A stretch of 64,000 bases of DNA from SpSt-539 sp964549445 (GCA_964549445.1 CAZJVS010000005.1:98400-162399), one strand, 5' to 3'; numbered from the stretch's first letter, positions 17,879-27,359 are shown. Made by a program: numbers and translations. Notes: generated by a model not told the origin, from the sequence alone.

Positions 17879-18895
17879 ATGCGTTCTTGGGGTCCGATTA
17901 AGGATCGCCTCGCCAGTGCGTCTGCGGCGCGCGCAGTCCTGCTCGCGCTTGCGATCACTGCGCTTCCGTACAACATCGCGCAGGCAAGCAACGCCGGCTT
18001 CGGCGATCTGCTCGTTAGTGCGGGCGGCCTCCAAAATCGCGTCAGTCTCTACGACGGCGGATCGGGCGCCCTCAAGGTCGGAAACTTTGCTTGGGACGGT
18101 GGCCTGATCCTCAACGGCGCCCAAGGCGTGTCTTACGGCCCCAGTGGACAACTCTACGTCGCGAGCTCGAACCTTAACCAAATTGTCCGCTTCAATGGCA
18201 TCACCGGGACGTTCACCGATCTCGTCGTCGCCTCGGGAAGCGGCGGTCTCATGCAGCCCTACGGAATCAACATCCGGAACGGAAACTTGTTCGTGGCCAG
18301 CTACGGTACGAACAGCATCAAGCGGTACGACGCAAACACCGGCGCCTTCCTGGGTGATTTCGTCACAGCAGGAAGCGGCGGCCTCAACAAGCCAACCAGC
18401 ATCAGCTTCGGCCCCGACAACAATCTCTATGTCAGCAGTTCCGGCAACGACCGCGTCTTGAAGTACGACGGTGCCACCGGCGCTTTCATCGGCGTCTTTG
18501 TGACAGCCGGCAGCGGCGGCTTGGACCGTCCGATCGACATGACCTTCGGCCCCGGCAACAATCTCTTCGTCACCAGCTCGCTCACCAACAGCGTACTTCA
18601 GTATGACGGCGCCAACGGCGCTTTCATCAATACGTTTGTCTCGAGCGGCGGCGTCGCCGATCTCCAGAATCCCTGGGGCATTGGCTTCAATAACGGCAAC
18701 CTCTACGTTGCCAGCCGCGACACCAGCACCGTCAAGCGATTCGACGCCAACACTGGCACTTTCCTCAACAACTTCGCCCAGCCGCTCGCCCCATCAGCGG
18801 GCTTCATCACCTTCGCCCCGGTGCCCGAGCCCGCGACGCTCGCGCTCATCGCAATCGGCGCAGCCGGCCTCCTCCGCTCGCGTCGCCGCGGCTAG
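17879..18895 (+). CDS. Exported beta-propeller (NHL/SMP-30-like) protein with PEP-CTERM sorting tail
   Basis: The start at 17879 has GGAAGGGAATT just before it and gives a signal peptide ending near AQAS; 338 residues. The body is built of repeated blades such as GPSGQLYVASS, LNKPTSISFGPDNNLYVSSSGNDRVLKYD, which is split here only to show the pattern, typical of six-bladed NHL or lyase-like propellers. The final 24 residues begin VPEPATLALIAIGAAGLL and end in RSRRRG: a PEP-CTERM signal of VPEP, one membrane segment and a basic cluster, recognised by exosortase. The protein is probably exported and anchored or released with extracellular polysaccharide. No exosortase gene is in the window. The ligand of the propeller is unknown. 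Confidence 0.88.
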   Translation: MRSWGPIKDRLASASAARAVLLALAITALPYNIAQASNAGFGDLLVSAGGLQNRVSLYDGGSGALKVGNFAWDGGLILNGAQGVSYGPSGQLYVASSNLNQIVRFNGITGTFTDLVVASGSGGLMQPYGINIRNGNLFVASYGTNSIKRYDANTGAFLGDFVTAGSGGLNKPTSISFGPDNNLYVSSSGNDRVLKYDGATGAFIGVFVTAGSGGLDRPIDMTFGPGNNLFVTSSLTNSVLQYDGANGAFINTFVSSGGVADLQNPWGIGFNNGNLYVASRDTSTVKRFDANTGTFLNNFAQPLAPSAGFITFAPVPEPATLALIAIGAAGLLRSRRRG

Positions 18896-18944
18896 GTCCC
18901 CGCGTATAGCTCATTGTCGTTTTTCGAGGAAGCTCGTTCGCGCG

Positions 18945-20072
18945 CTACGAGAACCGCGTCGGCGAGAACATGCCAATCTCGTGCCGCGTCGTACCAGCAG
19001 TCGCCAGATCCGCGACGATTTCTCCCACCACGCTCGCAAACTTGAAACCATGCCCCGAGAACGCGCCCGCGATGATCACGCGCGGCGACGCCGGCGACGC
19101 CCCAATAATGAAATTCTCGTCCGGTGTGTTCGTGTAGAGACAGACCAGTCCGTCCTGCGACGGACCGTCCAGCGGCGCGAGGTGTGTGCGAACGAACGCC
19201 CGGACATCGTCCTTGTCCGCACGGCTCACCGTACGATCGACCGTATCCGGTGTCACGATCGCGCCGCCGTGGTGTCGGCAGATCTTCACGCCCCGCCCAT
19301 CAAAGGCCGGAATCCCGTAGTACGATCGATCGTTCGAGAAGTAGATAAAAACCGGCATTCGGCCCGCTTCGAAGATCGCCGGCTCACGCGCCGCAAACCA
19401 AAGCTGAACCTGTCGCTCGACCTTTAGCGGCAGCCCGATCGGCAATACGTTTCCCAGCCACGCCCCAGCCGTAACGATCAGTCGTTCCGCCTTCAGAGAG
19501 CCATCGGCCGTGGTCACGCGGACTTCTTTCTCGGTCCACTCGACGGCACTGACTCGCTGGCCCGTCCGAATCTCGGCCCCGTGGCGCCGCGCTGCCGCCA
19601 CGTGCGCCAAAACGCACTGTTCCGGCCGCAGGAACCCCGCATCCATCTCGTGAATGCCCACCACGTTTCCGACCGGTCGCAACGCCGGAAACCGCCGTCG
19701 GATTTCCGCCGCGTCGAGGATCGCATGTGCCAGATTGTGCAGCCGTACGCTCTCGCGAACGCCCTCGATGCAGGGATGGTCCGGCGGGCCGATGTTGATC
19801 CCGCCCGTCAGATGCAGCAGAGTCCCACCCGCCTCCGCCTCCAGCTCACGCCACAGCTCGAAAGCCCGGTGCAACAGCGGAACGTATCTCGGATCTTCGA
19901 AGTACGCCTTCCGAATGACGCGGCTATGCCCGTGCGAACTGCCCATTTCGTGCGGAATATCGAACTGCTCAAGCCCCAGCACTCGCTTCTTTCGGCGAGC
20001 CAGATGGTAGCACGCGGCGCTGCCCATCCCCCCCACACCCAGAACGATGCAGTCGTAATTCGCGCTGGCCAC
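18945..20072 (-). CDS. Monomeric sarcosine oxidase / N-methyl amino acid oxidase family flavoenzyme
   Basis: A 375-residue protein that begins with a GTG at 20072. The FAD-binding motif VLGVGGMGSAACYHLARR lies at residues 10-27, followed by the family segment GSSHGHSRVIRKAYFEDPRY (43-62). C311 in GLVCLYTNTPDENF aligns with the cysteine that carries FAD covalently in monomeric sarcosine oxidase. A GAFSGHGFKFASVVGE segment near the C-terminus is also typical. The reaction is oxidation of an N-methyl amino acid (sarcosine, methyltryptophan or a relative) by oxygen to the amino acid, formaldehyde and hydrogen peroxide. Residues do not settle the exact substrate. The gene is divergent from the lipoprotein gene starting at 20118, so the two share a short promoter region. 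Confidence 0.88.
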   Translation of the reverse strand: MASANYDCIVLGVGGMGSAACYHLARRKKRVLGLEQFDIPHEMGSSHGHSRVIRKAYFEDPRYVPLLHRAFELWRELEAEAGGTLLHLTGGINIGPPDHPCIEGVRESVRLHNLAHAILDAAEIRRRFPALRPVGNVVGIHEMDAGFLRPEQCVLAHVAAARRHGAEIRTGQRVSAVEWTEKEVRVTTADGSLKAERLIVTAGAWLGNVLPIGLPLKVERQVQLWFAAREPAIFEAGRMPVFIYFSNDRSYYGIPAFDGRGVKICRHHGGAIVTPDTVDRTVSRADKDDVRAFVRTHLAPLDGPSQDGLVCLYTNTPDENFIIGASPASPRVIIAGAFSGHGFKFASVVGEIVADLATAGTTRHEIGMFSPTRFS

Positions 20073-20117
20073 GTTATGATTCTCACCGCAATGGAGAAAA
20101 TTGGCGAGGCGTTCATC

Positions 20118-20867
20118 ATGAATCTGCGACGAATCGGTATCGGGCTCATTCTTGTTCTGGCGACGGGCTGCAAGGAGGATGACACCAAGAAAATTCCCTT
20201 CCCCGACGGCAAACCCGCGAAGCCGGCCGCTGAAACAGTCGAATCATCGCCGCCGCCAGCGCTGCCGCCAAACCACCCGCCGATCGATAAGCCGCCGCCC
20301 ACGCCGTCCGAGCAGGCTGTACCAGCGGCACTGAAACCCTCGTCAACCGCCGGTATGTCAACGGCGTCCTTCAAGGGCTATGCCATGGACGTGCCCTCAA
20401 CTTGGAAACTGCAACCCGCCGCAAACCCGATGCGCGTGGCCGAGTTCGAATTGCCTACGACCGGGGGCGATAGCGAGGCCCCGACGCTGATCGTCTTCTT
20501 CTTCGGTGTCGGCGGTGGCGGCGGAGTCGACGCCAACATTGACCGCTGGCGCGGCCAGTTCGACGACGGCGGCAAGATCAACCCCGGAACCACCGAAACA
20601 CTGAGCGCCGGATCAACGAAAATCACCCTGCTGGACAAGAGCGGCACCTTCAAGCTCCAGCCGCGCATGATGTCGCCCGAGTTCACTCCGAAACCCGGCT
20701 GGCGAATGCTCGCCGCAGTTGCCGAAATCCAGGGCGGTCCGCTCTTTTTCAGAGCCACGGGCCCGGAAGCCAGCGTCGCCGCACAGAAGGATGCACTGAC
20801 CACGGCGCTGAAATCGCTCCGCAGCGGCGAGCCGAGTCAGTCTCCCCAACCGAAAAGCGCAAACTAG
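20118..20867 (+). CDS. Predicted lipoprotein of unknown function
   Basis: The ATG at 20118 gives a compact lipoprotein signal peptide, MNLRRIGIGLILVLATGC, with the lipidated cysteine at 18. An in-frame ATG at 20091 is possible but would put extra residues before the signal. The 249-residue protein then has a proline-rich linker (residues about 30-75) and a folded domain beginning FKGYAMDVPSTWKLQPAANP, which resembles small lipid- or protein-binding domains found in Planctomycetota lipoproteins of unknown role. Location is the periplasmic face of a membrane. No enzymatic motif is seen. Confidence 0.75.
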   Translation: MNLRRIGIGLILVLATGCKEDDTKKIPFPDGKPAKPAAETVESSPPPALPPNHPPIDKPPPTPSEQAVPAALKPSSTAGMSTASFKGYAMDVPSTWKLQPAANPMRVAEFELPTTGGDSEAPTLIVFFFGVGGGGGVDANIDRWRGQFDDGGKINPGTTETLSAGSTKITLLDKSGTFKLQPRMMSPEFTPKPGWRMLAAVAEIQGGPLFFRATGPEASVAAQKDALTTALKSLRSGEPSQSPQPKSAN

Positions 20868-20990
20868 GGTGGCCGGGCACGCGGTCACGCCCGCGGTTGT
20901 CAGGTCCTTCGATCGCCCCTAAAATACTCCTTCCGCGTCAGCGTTCGGGTGGAGCGCCCGGTTTTCTGCCCCGCACTTTGACGAGTCTGC

Positions 20991-21494
20991 GTGTCGCCGA
21001 TCTCGCTGCTGATACTCGACGTCGACGGCGTCTTGACCGACGGGTCGCTGCCGTTTGACCGCGACGGCAACAACGTAAAGGCGTTCTTTGTCCGCGACGG
21101 CAGCGCCCTGAAAATGTGGCGCAATGTGGGCGGCAGAGTCGCATTGTTGACGGGCCGCGAGTCACCGGCCGTGGCGACTCGCGCACGCGAACTGGGGATC
21201 GAAGCCGTTGTTCAGAGTGCCGCCGACAAACTCGCCGGCTACGAGTCGCTGAAGGAGCGTTTCAACGTCGACGACGCCGAGATTTGCTACGTCGGTGACG
21301 ACTGGCCAGACCTGGCTCCGATGAGCCTTTGCGGCTTGCCCGTTGCCGTCGCCGATGCGACGCCGACCGTCAAGCGTGCGGCGAAGCTGGTTACGAACCA
21401 CCCGGCCGGGCGCGGCGCCGTTGCCGAGGTTGTCGAGCGGCTGCTTCGATCGACGGGCCGCTGGGATGGAATGTTGTCGAAAGTCGGCGCCTGA
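20991..21494 (+). CDS. kdsC: KdsC-type 3-deoxy-manno-octulosonate 8-phosphate phosphatase
   Basis: A 167-residue HAD-superfamily phosphatase starting at a GTG. The catalytic pair D10-V-D12 sits in LILDVDGVLTDG, the Thr of motif II in ALLTGRES, the lysine in AADKLAGY and the metal acids in VGDDWPD. The short length without a cap domain and the NNVKAFFVRDGSALKMW segment fit KdsC (C0 subclass). It removes phosphate from KDO-8-phosphate in the pathway to the KDO of lipopolysaccharide. The next gene, 39 bases downstream, encodes an LptC/LptA-like protein, and kdsC-lptC-lptA is also the order in Enterobacteria, which supports the call. A phosphatase for a related nonulosonate is the main alternative. 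Confidence 0.87.
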   Translation: MSPISLLILDVDGVLTDGSLPFDRDGNNVKAFFVRDGSALKMWRNVGGRVALLTGRESPAVATRARELGIEAVVQSAADKLAGYESLKERFNVDDAEICYVGDDWPDLAPMSLCGLPVAVADATPTVKRAAKLVTNHPAGRGAVAEVVERLLRSTGRWDGMLSKVGA

Positions 21495-21533
21495 AGCCAC
21501 GCAGCCAACGAAAGCGGCACGGAGAGCCGTTCG

Positions 21534-24500
21534 ATGAAGAAGCGAGTCATTCTGGCCTCGGTCGCCGCCGCGTTGTCGGTGGTTGCCTTTGTTCTGATAT
21601 TCGGCAGTGGCAGCACCAATTCCGCGCCCGAACCGACCGCCGATGCCGGCCGCCCCTTTATCACGCGCTCGACAACCCAACCCGAAAAGGTCATCGAAGG
21701 CGGAGACCTTCGCCTCTCGCCCGGCGATAAGACCTTTGTTCGCATCTACGACAGCACGACAAGCGAGCAGAAGTACGTTTTCCGAGCCGAACGTTGGGAG
21801 CCCGTCACCGACGTCGAGTTTCATCTCACGCGGCCGGAATTCCGTGTCTACATGCCCGACGGGCAGGTGACTTACGTCCGCTCAGACGACGGCCAGGTCA
21901 TCATCGCGCCGTCCGGCCGCAACCAGATCGACCCCAAGCGCGGCTGGCTTCGAGGCAACTTGCGCATCACCATCGACCGCACCACCAAGAAATGGCGGGC
22001 CGAGCATCCCGACGAGGCCGAACTCGAGCAGCACCCCGAGCAGACCATAAACATCTTCCTCGACGAGGTCTCCTTCGACCTCGACCGCTCGCGGCTGGAA
22101 TCAACCAGTGACCTGCGGGTGCAGAGTGTCGAGGCGGATATCGAGGGCAAAGGCCTCGAGTTGGCCTGGAATCAGGTCGACAACCGCGTCGAGTTTCTCA
22201 CTATCAAGCAAGGCAAGCAGATGGAACTTCGCCGCGGCGGCGGCATGATCGACTTTGCAATGCCCGGCACCCAGCGCTCGCAGCGCGATTCAAAGAAACG
22301 GCAGGAGCAGAAGCCCCAGGCGCCTCCGCCGCCTCCAAAGCTCTCGACCGACGACGCTCTCGCTGCGTCGGTCACGCCTGTAAACGCCGATCCTTCGGCC
22401 GCCGACGCCGCCGCATGGCTTCGCGACGTCGCCGCTGGCCGCACAATTACCACTCAGCCCGTAGACCCCAACACAAAGAGTCTCGCCTCGCTGGCAGACG
22501 AAATGATGGGCGAGGCCCGCAAGGCCACCGATCGCGGACCTGGCGTCCCAATTGCCAAGGCCGAGCCGACCACCGCCCCGGTTGGCACGAAGCGGCGAAA
22601 AATTGACACCTACAGCGCGGTTTTCACCGGTGACGTGATCGTCGAGCAACGTCAGGGGCTGCGCCGCCCGGGTCGCATCACCTGCGAAAAGCTCGAAGTC
22701 GTCTTCGACTTCGGCCAGCGGCTCAAGAAGGCGTCGATGCAGACTTCCCCAAAGAAAGACCGCCCGGCAGCCACCCGTCCCGCGGAACAACCCGACGATG
22801 CACCGCTCGACGCCGACGATCTGACGCGCCTGGTGCTCATGTGGAATGGTCCGCTTGAACTTCGCCCCTTGAGCATTCCGGCCGATCAGCAAACCGGCGA
22901 GCGCTTTGACTGCATCGCCACGGGCCGCGAAGTCGTCGTCGATGACGGCCGCGGCAGCGCCATCTGCAAGCAGTTGGTCTATCGCAACGAGCGCCAGCAG
23001 GTATGGCTCTCGGGAACCGACGCTGCGCCGGTCGTTCTTGCAAGCACCGACGATCAGCCCGATGGAGAGACCGACGGACCGCCGCGTCCGGCAATGGCAA
23101 AGGGCAAGCTGACCGGCCGCGAAGTCTTCTTCGACCGCCAACGCGGCATCGCGCGAGTCGAGGGGCCGGGCGAGATGAACCAGGCAAAGCGACCACCGTC
23201 GACGACACAGGCCGCACTGGCGCTGGCCGGAATGGACAACGGTGGACTGATCCGCTGGAAACGCGGCATGGAAATCGAACTCAAGCAGGTTCAGGAGCAG
23301 CGTCCTGATCCCGCGACGGGTGAAATCCAAACCGTTTCCCGCGATTACATCAGCCGCGCATGGATTCACGGCAAGGCCCGCGTCGAGCGCGGCAACGAGC
23401 GCATTCGTGGCGAGGAGATCGAAGCATCCTTCTCGCCTCCGGCCCGCGCCGGCTCGTCGATGGGACCGATGTCTCGGCTCCACGCGGACGGCAACGTCCG
23501 GTTGGAGCGCAAGCCCGACCTCATCATCGCCAAGAAGCTCGACGTCGACTTCGAGCGGACGCCCGACGGCCGCGATAGCACGCCGAAGACTGCGGTCGCC
23601 GAGGGGAACGTCGTCGCAATCCAGGACAAACGCCGTATCAGCGCCGACCGTGTCGCCGCCAGCATGGCCCGCATCCAGGAACCGACCCCAACGTCACAGC
23701 CCGGCGCTCGCCCCCGTGTCCAACTCGCCATGACCGAGCTGCACGCGAACGGCGACGTCCGCGCCGCAGACCCCGATCAGCGCTTCCGCGTTCGCTCAGA
23801 GGAACTTCACGTCCGCATCCCCGACGGCCGCAAGCTGCAGGCCGCCACCATCGTCGGCCGCAGCGCCGACCGCTTTGCCTTCGTCGCCTATGGCGATTAC
23901 CAGCTCGCTGGCCAGCGAATCGAAACCGACATGTCCCGCCAGACCGCCGACATCAACGGTCCAGGCCGCGCCTACTTCGTCAGCGACCGCGACTTCGGCG
24001 GCGGCGAGTTGAAGAAAGCAGAGAAGACGAAAATTGATTGGGATCGCTTCATGCACGTCCGCGGAGCCGAGAACGTCGCCATCTTCGAGGGCAATGTCCG
24101 CTCGACAACGCCGACCCACGCGCTCAAGTGCGAGAAGTTGACTGTCCTGATGGCCGAAGTGGCCACCCCCATGCGAACGGAATCAACCGCCCCGATCCCG
24201 CCGGCTGAGCGTTTCCGTCGCAAGCCCCATCCGGTCTGGGGCTACTACGACGCTCTGGCTCTCGTCAGCGTCGACCTTGGTCAACAGGCCTACGCCAGCT
24301 TGAGAAAACAATTTGCCCCACTTGAACCCCCCAAATCCCCGAAACCGACCGCCAACGCTCCCACAGCCGTTTTCGCCAGTGCCCCCGGACGCACGAAGCA
24401 GCCGGTCCGTGTCATTGCCTCCGGCAACGCCGTCGCCCTTCGAACCGTCCGAAATGCCCGACATAACCGCCTGCTCTCCCGCGTGCAGATCGCCGGCAAC

Positions 24501-25166
24501 GAGATCGCGGTCGACCTCCGCCGCCAGAGCATGAACGTTCCCGGAAAGGGCAACCTGCTGATCGAAGACTACGAGATGAAATCCGCCCGCGGCGGGCGAC
24601 CGGCCGACCGCCCCTCGCTCTTCAGCAGCAGCGACGGCCCCAGCCAGACCGTCTTCTTCTGGGACAATGGCATGAGCTACTTTGGCGACCAGGCCCTCGT
24701 AACCTTCGATCGCCAGGTCTTCATGCGACATCTCAGTGGACAACACATCGTGAAGAAGGAGGAGTTGGCAGCGTCGATGAAAGTCGATCCCAAGTCCTTA
24801 CGGCTCCCCGCCGGACGGAAGGCGGAGCTGACGTGCGACAATCTCCTCGTCCAGTTCCTTCGCACCAGCGCCCAGCAGGCGGAATCGTTGGACGTCCGCG
24901 GCGCCGACCTGCGCCAACTCGTTGCCGGTGGCTCCGTTCATTTGCAGGAAGGCACGAAGTCGCTCATGGGCGAACGCCTGACCTATTCGCGCGAAACCAA
25001 CCGCATCACCGTTGAGGGCACGCGCGACTTCGAAGCCCGCATTTTCGACCAGGACGAAGCAACCCAGAAATTCAACATGTGGAAGGGTCCCTTGCTCATC
25101 TGGGATCGCAACGGCGATCGTATTGAGGCCCGCAACTCGCAATTCACTTCACGGACGGGAGGCTGA
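21534..25166 (+). CDS. Giant LptC/LptA (OstA)-like lipopolysaccharide transport protein
   Basis: A 1210-residue protein with GGAGAG before the ATG and one N-terminal membrane segment (ILASVAAALSVVAFVLIF, residues 5-22), as in LptC. Residues about 55-230 have the LptC pattern of strands, ending in VEADIEGKGLELAWN. The remainder contains many OstA-type beta strands of the kind LHADGNVRLERK, AVAEGNVVAIQDKRRISA, HANGDVRAAD, VIASGNAVALR and LVAGGSVHLQEGTKSLMGER, typical of the beta-jellyroll of LptA and LptD-N. Low-complexity P/Q/T linkers (about 245-300) divide it. I infer a one-piece periplasmic bridge for lipopolysaccharide, anchored in the inner membrane. It follows kdsC directly. No lptB is nearby. 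Confidence 0.75.
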   Translation: MKKRVILASVAAALSVVAFVLIFGSGSTNSAPEPTADAGRPFITRSTTQPEKVIEGGDLRLSPGDKTFVRIYDSTTSEQKYVFRAERWEPVTDVEFHLTRPEFRVYMPDGQVTYVRSDDGQVIIAPSGRNQIDPKRGWLRGNLRITIDRTTKKWRAEHPDEAELEQHPEQTINIFLDEVSFDLDRSRLESTSDLRVQSVEADIEGKGLELAWNQVDNRVEFLTIKQGKQMELRRGGGMIDFAMPGTQRSQRDSKKRQEQKPQAPPPPPKLSTDDALAASVTPVNADPSAADAAAWLRDVAAGRTITTQPVDPNTKSLASLADEMMGEARKATDRGPGVPIAKAEPTTAPVGTKRRKIDTYSAVFTGDVIVEQRQGLRRPGRITCEKLEVVFDFGQRLKKASMQTSPKKDRPAATRPAEQPDDAPLDADDLTRLVLMWNGPLELRPLSIPADQQTGERFDCIATGREVVVDDGRGSAICKQLVYRNERQQVWLSGTDAAPVVLASTDDQPDGETDGPPRPAMAKGKLTGREVFFDRQRGIARVEGPGEMNQAKRPPSTTQAALALAGMDNGGLIRWKRGMEIELKQVQEQRPDPATGEIQTVSRDYISRAWIHGKARVERGNERIRGEEIEASFSPPARAGSSMGPMSRLHADGNVRLERKPDLIIAKKLDVDFERTPDGRDSTPKTAVAEGNVVAIQDKRRISADRVAASMARIQEPTPTSQPGARPRVQLAMTELHANGDVRAADPDQRFRVRSEELHVRIPDGRKLQAATIVGRSADRFAFVAYGDYQLAGQRIETDMSRQTADINGPGRAYFVSDRDFGGGELKKAEKTKIDWDRFMHVRGAENVAIFEGNVRSTTPTHALKCEKLTVLMAEVATPMRTESTAPIPPAERFRRKPHPVWGYYDALALVSVDLGQQAYASLRKQFAPLEPPKSPKPTANAPTAVFASAPGRTKQPVRVIASGNAVALRTVRNARHNRLLSRVQIAGNEIAVDLRRQSMNVPGKGNLLIEDYEMKSARGGRPADRPSLFSSSDGPSQTVFFWDNGMSYFGDQALVTFDRQVFMRHLSGQHIVKKEELAASMKVDPKSLRLPAGRKAELTCDNLLVQFLRTSAQQAESLDVRGADLRQLVAGGSVHLQEGTKSLMGERLTYSRETNRITVEGTRDFEARIFDQDEATQKFNMWKGPLLIWDRNGDRIEARNSQFTSRTGG

Positions 25167-25211
25167 TCCGCACGGCCAGCCCTGCCGGCGGATTCTGCTA
25201 CAATCGCACCG

Positions 25212-27035
25212 ATGGATATTTCGCGTATTCGCAATTTTTCGATCATCGCGCACATCGATCACGGCAAGAGCACGTTGGCCGATCGACTGCTCGAAGTCTG
25301 CGGTGCGGTCGAAAAACGCGAGATGCGCGAGCAATATCTCGACGACATGGATCTCGAGCGCGAGATGGGCATTACCATCAAGGCCAACCGCGCCATGCTC
25401 CGCTACGACTACAAGCCGAAGCCGGGCGTCAAGGGTCCGCCCGCCGGCGAGTACATGCTTAACTTGATCGACACCCCCGGCCACGTCGATTTTCACTACG
25501 AGGTCAGCCGTGCCCTTGCGGCGTGCGAAGGCGTACTCCTGCTCGTTGATGCCTCCCAGGGCATCGAGGCCCAGACCCTCGCCAACGCCTACAAGGCCAT
25601 CGAGGCAAACCTCGCCATCATCCCCGTCGTCAACAAGATCGACCTTCCGGCTGCCCGCCCGCACGACATCGCCGTCGAACTTGAGAATACCCTCGCCCTG
25701 CCGGCCGAAGAGGCAGTCCTCGTCTCTGCCAAGTCGGGCCTTGGAATCTCCGAGCTGCTCGACGCAATCGTCGAACGGCTTCCGCCGCCCAAAGGTGATC
25801 CCGAAAAGCCACTCAAAGCCCTGATTTACGACGCCAAGGTCGATCCTCATCGCGGCGTAATTTGTCATATCCGCGTGTTCAACGGCGTCATCAGCCGCAA
25901 TGACAAGGTCCTCCTCATGGGCGTCGGCCGCGAGTATCACGCAACCGACGTCGGCAAGTTCCTCCCCAAGATCACGAGCATGGAGTCGCTCTCTGCCGGC
26001 GAGGTTGGCTACATGTTTGCCGGCATCAAAACCATCCACGACGTCAACATCGGTGACACGGTTACCCGCGCCGACAAGTCGTGCGACGCCGCGCTTCCCG
26101 GCTATCGCCCCCCACAGCAGATGGTGTTCTGCGACTTCTTCCCCGGCCCCGGCACCACCAGCATCCAGCTCCGCGAGGCCCTCGAAAAACTCTGGCTGAA
26201 CGATAGCAGCTTCGGCTTCGAACCCACCAGCAGCGCCGCCCTCGGCACGGGCTTTCGCTGCGGCTTCCTCGGCCTTCTCCACATGAAGATTATCCAGGAA
26301 CGGTTGGAGCGCGAGAGCGATATCGACCTCGTCCAAACCGCCCCAACCGTCCCCTACGAGATCCTGCTCCCCAACGAGAAAGTCATCAAGATCGATTCGC
26401 CGGCCGACATGCCTTCGCCCGACAAGTTTCTCGAAATCCGCGAGCCGCTCATTCGCGCCGAAATTGTCGTTCCCGCCCGAAGCATCGGCGCGCTGATGCA
26501 GCTTGCCGATGAACGCCGCGGAACCCACAAGAAGACCGAGTACCTCTCTCCCGAACGCGTCGTCCTCACCTACGAATTCCCGATGGGCGAAGTCATCTAT
26601 GATTTCTACGACCGTCTCAAGAGTCTGACCAGCGGCTATGGCACCATGAACTACGAGCTGACGGGCTACCGAGCCGGCGACCTCGTCAAGCTCGACATCC
26701 TCGTCAACGGAACGCCGGTCGACGCCCTGAGCGTCATCGTCCATCGCGATAAAGCTGAGGTCCGCGGCCGCCGACTCATCACACGCCTCCGCAAGGAGAT
26801 CGCCCGCCACCAGTTTGAGATTCCGCTCCAAGCGGCTGTTGGCGCCAAAGTAATCGCCCGCGAAACGATCAAGGCCGTGCGAAAAGACGTGACGGCCAAG
26901 TGCTACGGCGGCGATGTGACGCGAAAGCGAAAGCTGCTGGAGAAGCAAAAGGAAGGCAAGAAGCGCATGAAGCAGGTCGGCAACGTGGCCATCCCGCAGG
27001 AGGCCTTCATGGCCGTCCTCGACCCTGGGGAATAG
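25212..27035 (+). CDS. lepA: Elongation factor 4 (LepA), ribosomal back-translocase GTPase
   Basis: A 607-residue translational GTPase starting MDISRIRNFSIIAHIDHGKS, with G1 AHIDHGKST, switch II DTPGHVDF, NKIDLPAA as G4 and SAKSG as G5. The order of domains, GTPase, beta-barrel domain II, two EF-G-like alpha/beta domains and the LepA-specific C-terminal domain with RKRKLLEKQKEGKKRMK, matches EF4. Length is normal. The protein binds ribosomes and acts in initiation or in rescue of stalled or mistranslocated complexes. It starts 45 bases after the LptC/LptA-like gene, but the link is probably not functional. Confidence 0.97.
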   Translation: MDISRIRNFSIIAHIDHGKSTLADRLLEVCGAVEKREMREQYLDDMDLEREMGITIKANRAMLRYDYKPKPGVKGPPAGEYMLNLIDTPGHVDFHYEVSRALAACEGVLLLVDASQGIEAQTLANAYKAIEANLAIIPVVNKIDLPAARPHDIAVELENTLALPAEEAVLVSAKSGLGISELLDAIVERLPPPKGDPEKPLKALIYDAKVDPHRGVICHIRVFNGVISRNDKVLLMGVGREYHATDVGKFLPKITSMESLSAGEVGYMFAGIKTIHDVNIGDTVTRADKSCDAALPGYRPPQQMVFCDFFPGPGTTSIQLREALEKLWLNDSSFGFEPTSSAALGTGFRCGFLGLLHMKIIQERLERESDIDLVQTAPTVPYEILLPNEKVIKIDSPADMPSPDKFLEIREPLIRAEIVVPARSIGALMQLADERRGTHKKTEYLSPERVVLTYEFPMGEVIYDFYDRLKSLTSGYGTMNYELTGYRAGDLVKLDILVNGTPVDALSVIVHRDKAEVRGRRLITRLRKEIARHQFEIPLQAAVGAKVIARETIKAVRKDVTAKCYGGDVTRKRKLLEKQKEGKKRMKQVGNVAIPQEAFMAVLDPGE

Positions 27036-27069
27036 CCGATTCCGTCACGACGCCGGCTGATCGCCGCCG

Positions 27070-27258
27070 CTAGTTCAACCAGTGCGCCAGCTTCACCCCG
27101 GTCAGCTCCGCAAGACTGCCATACATTCGCACCCCAAGCCCGGGTACGTAAAGTATGGCCGCCGCAACCAGCAGCGCCAGAACGAAAGCGTACTTCACCC
27201 CTGTCGCCCCCGCTTCGTGCCGGAGCCCGCGCGCGCGATGTCGAACGACGATCCCCAC
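27070..27258 (-). CDS. Degenerate Flp-pilin-like membrane peptide
   Basis: A GTG at 27258 with GGAGGG seven bases upstream starts a 62-residue peptide. A longer in-frame ATG at 27363 exists, but that would run through the terminator hairpin of the neighbouring pilin gene. Residues 14-32 read EAGATGVKYAFVLALLVAA, clearly related to the E-D-G-P-T-A-T-E-Y-A core of the true pilins next to it, with a hydrophobic segment of the same length. The Glu at position +5 after the expected cleavage site is Lys here, and the C-terminal half (VPGLGVRMYGSLAELTG) differs. It may be a minor pilin, a pseudopilin or an unrelated membrane peptide under relaxed selection. Confidence 0.6.
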   Translation of the reverse strand: MGIVVRHRARGLRHEAGATGVKYAFVLALLVAAAILYVPGLGVRMYGSLAELTGVKLAHWLN

Positions 27259-27297
27259 GTTTCGTCCCTCCACGTAGCGTGACCCGCCTCCTGACAC

Positions 27298-27333
27298 AAA
27301 AAAAGGCCCGCGACGATTCTCTCGACGCGGGCC
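27298..27333 (-). terminator. Rho-independent terminator of the pilin gene at 27360
   Basis: The arms GGCCCGCG (27305-27312) and CGCGGGCC (27326-27333) form an eight-pair stem, and in the minus direction a run of seven T follows (27304-27298). It ends the transcript of the pilin gene just upstream and lies in the leader of the degenerate pilin. Confidence 0.85.
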
Positions 27334-27359
27334 GCGATTCGCTTGCCGATGCTCGGCCA

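Noticed and set aside
25149..26948. A 599-codon minus-strand open frame opposite lepA
   Set aside because: lepA on the plus strand has all GTPase motifs. The antisense product is a composition artefact rich in Asp, Gly, Val and Ala.
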